From the NCBI RefSeq assembly GCF_003173055.1, contig NZ_QGLF01000001.1, positions 441,085 through 505,084 of the forward strand: a DNA stretch of 64,000 nucleotides, read 5' to 3'. Numbering within the stretch: position 1 is the first letter of the stretch; the number at the start of each line of letters is the position of its first letter. Origin of the DNA: Zavarzinia compransoris. GTDB lineage: Bacteria; Pseudomonadota; Alphaproteobacteria; Zavarziniales; Zavarziniaceae. The translations under genes and the position numbers were made by a program. Below, piece by piece: positions 31,790 through 39,500 of the stretch. Under the pieces are notes generated by a model that saw only the letters and a list, made by a program, of their open reading frames with translations, did no database searches and was not told the DNA's origin.

Positions 31790-32472
31790 CCGCCAAGGTG
31801 ATCGATCTCGCCACCGCTCGGGTGCGCGATCTGAACGCGGCGCTGCACGCCGACAAGGCCCACCGGCACTGGAAAGTGCTGAACCCTGCCGGGTTGCATT
31901 CGATCGCGGCCGGGGTCGATGCCCCGGTCACGGTCGAGGTCGATGGTCATGTCGGCTATTACTGCGCCGGCATGAACCAGCATGCCTCGATCACGGTGAA
32001 CGGCAATGCCGGCGTTGGCCTGGCCGAGAACATGATGTCCGGCCGGGTGCATGTGAAGGGCGACGCCAGCCAGGCGGCGGGGGCCACGGCCCAGGGCGGC
32101 ACCCTGGTGATCGACGGCAATGCCTCCGCTCGCTGCGGCATTTCGATGAAGGGTGTGGACATTCTCGTGAAGGGCAATGTCGGCCATATGTCCGCCTTCA
32201 TGGCCCAGGCCGGCAGCCTCGTCGTCCTTGGCGATGCCGGCGAGGCGCTGGGCGATTCGATCTACGAGGCGCGGCTTTTCGTGCGCGGCACGGTCGCCAG
32301 CCTCGGCGCCGACTGTATCGAGAAGGAGATGGGCGAGGCGCATAAGGCCCAGCTCTTCGCCCGGCTGAAGGCGGCGGGGCTCGACGGCACCGTCGACGTC
32401 TCGGACTTCCGGCGTTACGGCTCGGCCCGCACGCTCTATCACTTCCATGTCGACAATGTCGGCGCCTACTGA
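31786..32472 (+). CDS. glxC: GXGXG-domain glutamate synthase-like subunit (GlxC/MgsB-like)
   Basis: 228 residues. The C-terminal two-thirds is the right-handed beta-helix of glutamate synthase, with repeated Gly-containing coils (VNGNAGVGLAENMMSGRVHV, VIDGNASARCGISM, VKGNVGHMSAFMAQAGSLVV). This domain supports the channel between the amidotransferase and FMN sites in GltB, which here are on separate polypeptides. The ATG at 31786 overlaps the glxB stop, so the start is well defined. Followed after 15 bases by glxD. Confidence 0.88.
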   Translation: MTAKVIDLATARVRDLNAALHADKAHRHWKVLNPAGLHSIAAGVDAPVTVEVDGHVGYYCAGMNQHASITVNGNAGVGLAENMMSGRVHVKGDASQAAGATAQGGTLVIDGNASARCGISMKGVDILVKGNVGHMSAFMAQAGSLVVLGDAGEALGDSIYEARLFVRGTVASLGADCIEKEMGEAHKAQLFARLKAAGLDGTVDVSDFRRYGSARTLYHFHVDNVGAY

Positions 32473-32487
32473 CCGGCGAGACAGGCG

Positions 32488-33807
32488 ATGAGCTTCACGA
32501 CTTTCCCCCGCAAATCCGCCACCTTCGACGATTACACCCTGTCGGAGATCCGCCGCGCGGCGGCGACCGGCCTCTATGACATCAGGGGCGGTGGCTCGAA
32601 GCGGAAATTGCCGCATCTGGACGACCTGCTGTTCCTCGGCGCTTCGATCAGCCGCTATCCCCTCGAAGGCTACCGCGAGAAATGCGGGACGGGGGTGGTG
32701 CTCGGCTCCCGCTTCGCGAAGAAGCCGGTCGAGTTGAAGATCCCGGTCACCATCGCGGGCATGAGCTTCGGCTCGCTCTCGGCCGAGGCCAAGGAAGCGC
32801 TCGGGCGCGGGGCCTCCGCCATGGGCACCTCCACGACGACCGGCGACGGTGGCATGACGCCGGAGGAGCGGGGCCATTCCTCGATCCTGGTCTATCAATA
32901 CCTGCCGTCGCGCTATGGCATGAATCCGGACGATCTGCGCAAGGCCGATGCCATCGAGGTGGTGGTCGGCCAGGGGGCGAAGCCGGGCGGCGGCGGCATG
33001 CTGCTGGGCCAGAAGATCTCCAAGCGGGTCGCCGGCATGCGCTGCCTGCCCGAAGGCATCGACCAGCGTTCCGCCTGCCGCCACCCGGATTGGACCGGGC
33101 CGGACGATCTCGAAATCAAGATCGAGGAATTGCGCGAGATCACGGATTGGGAAAAGCCGATCTATGTGAAGGTGGGCGCGGCCCGGCCCTATTACGATAC
33201 GGCGCTGGCGGTGAAATCGGGCGCCGATGTCGTGGTGCTGGACGGCATGCAGGGCGGCACGGCCGCGACCCAGGAAGTCTTCATCGAGCATGTCGGCATT
33301 CCGCTGCTCTCGGCGATCCGGCCGGCGGTGCAGGCGTTGCAGGACCTGGGCCTGCACAGGAAGGTGCAGCTCGTCGTCTCGGGCGGGATCCGCAACGGGG
33401 CGGATGTGGCGAAATGCCTGGCGCTCGGCGCCGATGCAGTCTCGATCGGGACGGCGGCGCTGGTGGCGCTGGGCGACAACGACCCGGCGCTGGAGGCCGA
33501 ATACAACAAGCTGGGCACCACCGCCGGCGCCTATGACGATTGGCACGAGGGCCGCGATCCGGCCGGCATCACCACCCAGGACCCGGCGCTGGCGGCGCGC
33601 CTCGACCCGGTGCTGGCCGGGCGGCGGCTGGCCAATTACCTGGCGGTGCTGACGCTGGAGGCCCAGACCATCGCGCGGGCCTGCGGCAAGAGCCATGTCC
33701 ACAACCTGGAACCCGAGGATCTGGTGGCCCTGACCGTGGAGGCGGCGGCCATGGCCCGCGTGCCCTTGGCCGGCACCGACTGGATCCCCGGCCGGGGCAC
33801 GTACTGA
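32488..33807 (+). CDS. glxD: FMN-binding glutamate synthase family protein (GlxD/MgsC-like)
   Basis: 439 residues forming the FMN-binding synthase barrel. Typical segments are PVTIAGMSFGSLSAEAKEALG, GEGG-type turns (GDGGMTPEERG), VGQGAKPGGGGMLLGQKISK, and VVLDGMQGGTAATQEVFIEHVGIP. The Cys residues seen (MRCLPEGIDQRSACRHPDW) may relate to the iron-sulfur cluster site of glutamate synthases. It would receive ammonia or an alkylamine and transfer it to 2-oxoglutarate. Third gene of the glxBCD set, followed after 28 bases by a type III glutamine synthetase-like gene. Confidence 0.92.
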   Translation: MSFTTFPRKSATFDDYTLSEIRRAAATGLYDIRGGGSKRKLPHLDDLLFLGASISRYPLEGYREKCGTGVVLGSRFAKKPVELKIPVTIAGMSFGSLSAEAKEALGRGASAMGTSTTTGDGGMTPEERGHSSILVYQYLPSRYGMNPDDLRKADAIEVVVGQGAKPGGGGMLLGQKISKRVAGMRCLPEGIDQRSACRHPDWTGPDDLEIKIEELREITDWEKPIYVKVGAARPYYDTALAVKSGADVVVLDGMQGGTAATQEVFIEHVGIPLLSAIRPAVQALQDLGLHRKVQLVVSGGIRNGADVAKCLALGADAVSIGTAALVALGDNDPALEAEYNKLGTTAGAYDDWHEGRDPAGITTQDPALAARLDPVLAGRRLANYLAVLTLEAQTIARACGKSHVHNLEPEDLVALTVEAAAMARVPLAGTDWIPGRGTY

Positions 33808-33835
33808 GTATCAACCGACAAGACGGGGCAGGGTG

Positions 33836-35137
33836 ATGGCGATCGATCTGGGCGAGGCGGCCAAGGACAAGGGCATCAAATACTTCCTGATTTCCTATAC
33901 CGACCTGTTCGGCGTCCAGCGGGCGAAACTGGTGCCGGCCCAGGCGATCAACGCCATGGCCAAGGCCGGCGCCGGCTTTGCCGGTTTCGCCACCTGGCTG
34001 GACATGAGCCCGGCCAACAGCGACCTTTTCGCCGTGCCCGACCCCGAAAGCCTGATCCAACTGCCCTGGAAGCCGGAAGTGGGCTGGCTCGCCGCCGACC
34101 TGTGGATGGATGGCGCCCTCGTCGACCAGGCGCCGCGCACCGTGCTGAAACGCGCCCTGGCCCGGGCGGCGGACGCCGGCTTCGAGATGAAGACCGGGGT
34201 CGAATGCGAATATTTCCTCATCACCGCCGACGGCCAGGGGGTTTCCGACCCGGCGGATACGGCGGCCAAGCCCTGTTACGACCAGCAGATCCTGATGCGG
34301 CGCTATGACGTCATCACCGAAATCTGCGACTGCATGCTGGCGCTGGGCTGGAAGCCCTATCAGAACGACCACGAGGACGCGAACGGCCAGTTCGAGATGA
34401 ACTGGGAATACGACAATGCCCTGGTCACCGCCGACCGCCACGCCTTCTTCAAGTACATGGTCAAGGCGATCGCGGAAAAGCATGGCTTGCGCGCCACCTT
34501 CATGCCCAAACCCTTCATCAACCTGACCGGCAACGGCTGCCACATGCATGTCTCGCTGTGGCAGGGCGGGCGCAATGTCTTCGAGGACGAGGCGGGCGCG
34601 CTTGGCCTGTCCGCGACCGGCTATCAATTCATCGCCGGCGTGATGGCGGAGGCGCAGGCGATGTGTGCCCTGACCAACCCGGCGGTCAATTCCTACAAGC
34701 GGATCAATGCCCCGGTGACGCTTTCGGGCGCCACCTGGTCGCCCAATACGGTCACCTATACCGGCAACAACCGCACCCATATGATCCGCATCCCGGAAAG
34801 CGGTCGCTTCGAGTTCCGCCTGGCCGATGGCGCCGCCAATCCCTATCTGCTGCCCGCGGCCGTGCTCGTCGCCGGCCTCGACGGGATCGCCAACGGCAAG
34901 GACCCCGGCCCCCGCCTGGACATCAACATGTATACCGAGGGCCACAAGGTGAGGGGGGCGCGGAAGCTGCCGCTCAATCTCCTGGACGCGCTCCGCACCC
35001 TGGAAAAATCCGCCGTCCTGAAAGAGGGGCTCGGCAGCGCCTTCCTGTCGTCCTACCTGAAACTGAAGCATGACGACTGGAACGCCTATGCCCGCCACCT
35101 CACCCAATGGGAGCGGGAAACCACCCTAGACTGTTGA
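33836..35137 (+). CDS. glnT: Type III glutamine synthetase-like ligase (GlnT/gamma-glutamylmethylamide synthetase type)
   Basis: 433 residues from the ATG at 33836; GTG at 33833 is an alternative. The glutamine synthetase fold is clear: FLISYTDLFGVQRAKLVP, GVECEYF (metal Glu), DANGQFEMNWEYDNAL, NGCHMHVSLW (His in the glutamate site) and NNRTHMIRIP. It lacks the adenylylation-loop features of GlnA type I. Homologues form either glutamine or gamma-glutamylmethylamide (GmaS). The linkage to glxBCD and purU fits the methylamine (N-methylglutamate) pathway, but N-methylglutamate dehydrogenase genes are not in the window, so a glutamine/glutamate nitrogen-assimilation role is equally possible. Confidence 0.9.
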   Translation: MAIDLGEAAKDKGIKYFLISYTDLFGVQRAKLVPAQAINAMAKAGAGFAGFATWLDMSPANSDLFAVPDPESLIQLPWKPEVGWLAADLWMDGALVDQAPRTVLKRALARAADAGFEMKTGVECEYFLITADGQGVSDPADTAAKPCYDQQILMRRYDVITEICDCMLALGWKPYQNDHEDANGQFEMNWEYDNALVTADRHAFFKYMVKAIAEKHGLRATFMPKPFINLTGNGCHMHVSLWQGGRNVFEDEAGALGLSATGYQFIAGVMAEAQAMCALTNPAVNSYKRINAPVTLSGATWSPNTVTYTGNNRTHMIRIPESGRFEFRLADGAANPYLLPAAVLVAGLDGIANGKDPGPRLDINMYTEGHKVRGARKLPLNLLDALRTLEKSAVLKEGLGSAFLSSYLKLKHDDWNAYARHLTQWERETTLDC

Positions 35138-35203
35138 TCCGGCTTGACGTGGCGCGGCCAAGAGGCTTTCTGGCCGCGCAGTCCAGCGAGTGCCGAGAAT
35201 AAA

Positions 35204-36064
35204 ATGTCCAACGCAGCGATTCTGACCCTGTCCTGCCCCGACCGGCCGGGCATCGTCGCCCGGGTTTCGACCTATCTGTTCGAAGCCGGCGCGAATATCC
35301 TCGAAGCCCATCAGTTCGACGACACCGAGACCGGCCGCTTCTTCATGCGCGTCGTCTTCGAGGCGGTGGCGGAGGGCTCCAGCGTCGGCCTGATCCGCGA
35401 CGGCTTCGCCGCGATCGCCGAGCATTTCGCCATGGACTGGACCATCCGGGCGAAGAGCGAGAAGCGCAAGGTGATGCTGCTGGTCTCGAAGTCGGACCAT
35501 TGCCTGGCCGACATCCTCTATCGCTGGCGCAGCGGTGACATCGTGATGGACATCGCCGCCATCGCCTCGAACCACCCGCGCGAGACTTATCAGCATCTCG
35601 ATTTCGACGGCATCCCCTTCCACCACCTGCCGGTGACCAAGGCGACCAAGCTGGAACAGGAAGCGGCGGTCTGGGCCCTGGTCAAGGAGTCGGGGGCCGA
35701 ACTGGTGGTGCTGGCGCGTTATATGCAGGTGCTGTCCGACGGGCTGGCGGCCAAGCTGGTCGGGCGCTGCATCAACATCCACCATTCCTTCCTGCCCGGC
35801 TTCAAGGGCGCCAAGCCCTATCACCAGGCCCATGAGCGGGGCGTGAAGCTGATCGGCGCCACCGCCCATTACGTCACCTCCGACCTCGACGAAGGCCCGA
35901 TCATCGAGCAGGACGTGGAGCGCATCAGCCACCAGGACAGCGCCGAGGATCTGGTCGCCAAGGGCCGCGACATCGAGCGCCGCGTGCTCGCCCGCGCCAT
36001 TGCCGCCCATCTCGAGGACCGGGTGCTGCTGAACGGCCGGAAGACCGTGGTCTTCCGCCAGTAA
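35204..36064 (+). CDS. purU: Formyltetrahydrofolate deformylase
   Basis: 286 residues. The N-terminal ACT domain ([22 protein letters not shown]) is followed by a formyltransferase-like catalytic domain with [29 protein letters not shown] (His) and [21 protein letters not shown] (catalytic Asp). It hydrolyses 10-formyltetrahydrofolate to formate and tetrahydrofolate. Its position behind the glxBCD-glnT genes, 66 bases apart, supports a role in handling one-carbon units from methylated amines. ATG 35204 gives the family-typical start; the in-frame region upstream to 35144 is not family-like. Confidence 0.95.
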   Translation: MSNAAILTLSCPDRPGIVARVSTYLFEAGANILEAHQFDDTETGRFFMRVVFEAVAEGSSVGLIRDGFAAIAEHFAMDWTIRAKSEKRKVMLLVSKSDHCLADILYRWRSGDIVMDIAAIASNHPRETYQHLDFDGIPFHHLPVTKATKLEQEAAVWALVKESGAELVVLARYMQVLSDGLAAKLVGRCINIHHSFLPGFKGAKPYHQAHERGVKLIGATAHYVTSDLDEGPIIEQDVERISHQDSAEDLVAKGRDIERRVLARAIAAHLEDRVLLNGRKTVVFRQ

Positions 36065-36081
36065 ACGAGCGGCGCGGGCGC

Positions 36082-36510
36082 TCAGGCGGCGTCCAGGGCC
36101 GCGACGCCGGCCAGGGCGCAATCGTGGTCCTGTTCGTCCGAGCCGCCGGAAACGCCGATACCGCCGATCGGCACGCCCTGGTCGAACAGCGGCACGCCGC
36201 CGCCGAAAAAGGTGACGCGCGGCCGGCCGGCAAGGCCGGCGCGCACGTTTTCCGGCAGACCGGCCAGGACGGCCGGGGCCTCGATGGTCGGGAAACCGAA
36301 ACCGGCGGCGGTCCAGGCTTTGTCGATGGCGATGTCGATCGAGGGCAGGAAGGCGCCGGGCATGCGCAGGAAGCCGGCCAGATTGCCGCCGGAATCGACC
36401 ACGGCGACATTGACCTTCACACCCAGCGTCTCCGCCCGGGCGACCGCGGCCGCCAGCGCCGTCGCGGCGGCGCGCCAGCCGATGTGCCGGGCCGGCACCG
36501 ATTTGTCCAT
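36082..36510 (-). CDS. GlcG/HbpS-like haem-binding family protein
   Basis: 142 residues, DUF336/GlcG fold. Segments are AAAVARAETLGVKVNVAVVDSGGNLAGFLRMPGA, ADKAWTA-type helix (SIDIAIDKAWTAAGFG), and a closing GGVPLFDQGVPIGGIGVSGGSDEQDHDCA. The last Gly-rich motif and EQDHDCA end are diagnostic of the family. HbpS binds haem in Streptomyces; GlcG-type proteins accompany various catabolic operons. The function here is unknown. It converges with purU (17 bases apart). The frame is open far upstream through the next gene, but the ATG at 36510 gives the family-typical N-terminus. Confidence 0.85.
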   Translation of the reverse strand: MDKSVPARHIGWRAAATALAAAVARAETLGVKVNVAVVDSGGNLAGFLRMPGAFLPSIDIAIDKAWTAAGFGFPTIEAPAVLAGLPENVRAGLAGRPRVTFFGGGVPLFDQGVPIGGIGVSGGSDEQDHDCALAGVAALDAA

Positions 36511-36569
36511 GGCTTCTCCCCCTCCGTGTTGCGGCCAGGGGATGTTACCGGCGGGCGGGCGGGGGCGCA

Positions 36570-36586
36570 CCCGCCGTTTCGGCGGG
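36570..36586 (-). terminator. Hairpin after the STAND ATPase gene
   Basis: CCCGCCG (36570-36576) and CGGCGGG (36580-36586) form a 7-bp stem with a TTT/AAA loop just beyond the 3' end of the STAND gene (stop at 36594). No T-run follows on the minus strand, so termination is plausible but not proved. Confidence 0.35.
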
Positions 36587-36593
36587 CGCCGGC

Positions 36594-39500
36594 TCAGCCC
36601 TGGCCCGGCCCCTCGGCGGCGCGGATCGCCTCCAGCGCCTTTTGCAGGCCCGCCGGTCCCTGGGCGATCAGGGCGGCGACCAGCCGGCCGCGCGCGGCCA
36701 TGGCCTTGTCCCGCTCGGCCGCGGCCCCGGGCCCAAGCGCGGCGAGGCGCTGGGCCGCGACCAGATAATGGCGCAGCGCCTGGGCCAGCCCCTCGGGCGC
36801 GCCGCCGCTCGCCGCCTCGGCCTGGATGCCGAGGGCGTAGTCGCCCCGGCCGTCGCCGCGCGCCGATGCGGCCTGCCACAGGGGGGCGGCCTTGACCGGA
36901 TCGCCGGCGCCTTCGGCCAGGGCCAGCGCTGCCGCCGCGCTGCCGAGGCCAAAGGCCTGGTCGAGCAGGGCCTGGGCCTTCTCCGGGGCGCGAGCCTCGG
37001 CGTGGAAGGCGGCGCGGAGGACGAGGGCGGGGGCATAGCCGGCACTCGCCGCGACATCGAGCCGGGCGAGCGCCCGGTCCCGCGCCCCGCTGCGATAGAG
37101 GGCGCGGGCTTCCTGATAGGGGAAGCGGGCCTCGGCCGGCTGCATTCTGGCCGCTTCGGCACAGGCGCGGGCCACCGGATCCTCGACCCCCGGGGCCGGG
37201 AACAGGGGCGGCTGGTCGGGCAGGGCGACGCCCGGCGCCTGTTTTCCGGGATCGAAGGGATCGGCGGCGCCCTGGTCGCACAGGCGGACGGGATCGGCAG
37301 CCGGATCGGCCGGGGCCGGCGGCGCGTCGAGGAAGGCGTCGATCCGTTCCGCCCCGCTCAGGCCGCGGCGGCCCAGCGAGCGGGTGAGGGCAAGCCCGTC
37401 CGCCCCCGGCGCCAGGGCCAGCGCCGGCATGTCGTACCAGCGCAGGCGCGCCCCGGCGGTGCCGCCCAGGTTGCCGGGCACGACGGCGATGCGCCGCCGC
37501 ACGGGATCGAAGGCGAAGGCGCCGACCCCGCCGGCCGGGCGGCGCGCCAGGATCGCGCCGCCGGCCGGATCGAACAGGACCACGCCGCCGCGCCGGCTGT
37601 CGGCCAGGGCCAGCCGGCCGCCGTCGGCATAGGCGACATGGGCGACGAAATCGATCGGCGGGCTGGCGTCGGTCGGCGGGGCGATGCGCAGCTTCTGCCC
37701 GGCGATGCCCCGGGCGAGATCGACCGTCGCCACCTCGCCGGTGCTGGTGCCGAGCAGGGCCGACCGGCCGTCCGGCGACACGGCGACAGACATGGCATTC
37801 TCGGGCGTGCCGTGGATCAGCCCTTTGGCGGCGCCGGTCCGCCCGTCGAACAGGGCGAGGGTGCCGTCGCCCTGGGCGATGGCCAGCAGGCTGCCGTCGG
37901 CACTGAAGGCGGCGACATTGCCGAGCACGTTGCGGAGCTTGAAATCGGCGACGCCGGCCTCTTTGGCGATGTCGATCAGGGCGCCGCCGTCCGGCCAGAT
38001 CACGGCCAGGAAGCGCCCGTCCGGGCTCAAGGCCAGGCTTTCCAGCCGGCGGGCCCGGCCATAGTCGGGATCGGGAATGGTGAAGGAGCCGGCCGCGGCG
38101 CCGGGCGTCCCGGCGATCAGGTCGATCCGCTGCTTTTCGAGGTCGAGGGCGGCCAGCTGCCGGCCGCTGCCGTCGGTGGTGACGAAATAGAGATCCTTGG
38201 CGACATCGGGCAGCGCCGGGCCGAGGCTTGCCCCGGCGACATCGACCGGGCGCAACTGCCCGTTCCGGAACAGGGCGTAGATGGTCTTGCCGTCGCCGGT
38301 CGCGGCCGCGGTGCCGACATATTCGGCCCCTGCGCCGAAGGCGACGGCGGTCGAGTGGTCGATCACCGTCTCCGGCAGCAGGCCCGACAGGTCGAGGACG
38401 GCAAGGCGGCCGTCGCGGCTGATCGCCACCGCCCGCCGCCCGCCGGTGACCACCCGGTCCCAGACCCCGTCGGTGCCGCCGAGATCGGCGCGCAGCAGGC
38501 GCTGTTCCAGGTCCAGGTTCCAGATCTCCACCCCCCGCTCGTGCGAGAGGGCGACGGCGATGCCCGATGCCTCGTCCAGCGCCAGGGCGGTCATGTCCAG
38601 CATGCCCATGGGCATGGTCGCCTGAAGCTCGAAACCATTGCCCGCCCCCCAGGTGGTGGCGTCGCGCCCGAAGGCCAGCAGCCCGCCGCCGACCCGCCGG
38701 AACAGCAGGCCGCCGGTGGCGACCGCGTCGGGCCGGCGGGCGACGACCGCGCCGGTCTCGCCGTCGACCACCGCGAGGCCGGCACTATAGGCGGCAAGGG
38801 CGACATGGCGGCCGTCGGCCGAGGCGGCGAGACGGGGCTCGTCGCCTTCGAGCACCGGGGTCCGCCACAATTCGCGCCCCGCCTGCGGATCGAAGGCGAC
38901 GATCACGCCCTTGCCGGTGGCGGCGAAGGCGCGGTCGGGCCGGGGCAGGGCCAGGCGGGCAATGTAATCCCCCTCGACCTGCAAGGTAAAGCGCGGGGCG
39001 CCGCCGCCCGGCGCCCAGACCGCGATCCGCCCCTCGAAATCCCCGGCGACGACATCGCCGCCCGGGCTGTAGGCGGCGGTCGCGACCTTGGTCATGCCTT
39101 CGAACCTTGCCACTTCGGCGCCGTCCAGGGTGCGCAGGGTCAGGGGCGTGTCGCTGCCCTGGGTCAGCAGCCGGTCCCCCTCGGGCGAGAAGGCAAGGGG
39201 CCCGAGGCCGGCGGCCGCGGTCACCACCCCGGCGACGGCGGCCCGGGTCAGGTCCAGGCGAAGCAGGCCTTCCGCGCTGCCGACGAAGGCGGTCCGGCCG
39301 TCCGGGCTGACGGCGATCGCGCCCGGGCCGTCCTCGCCGAAATCGATGTAACCGGTGACGATCTCGGCGGCGGCGATCTCGCGGGCCGCCGCCGCCGCCT
39401 CGGGCACCAGCGGGCGGGGCGGGGTCTCGCCGGGGGCGGGCAGGGCTTCGGCGATCAGGGCGAGGGCGCGGTCGGTGGCGCCGGCTTCGAGCGCGATGCG

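Noticed and set aside
30156-35137. Complete methylamine-oxidation (N-methylglutamate) cluster
   Set aside because: Subunits of N-methylglutamate dehydrogenase are absent, so only the synthase/ligase half can be supported here.
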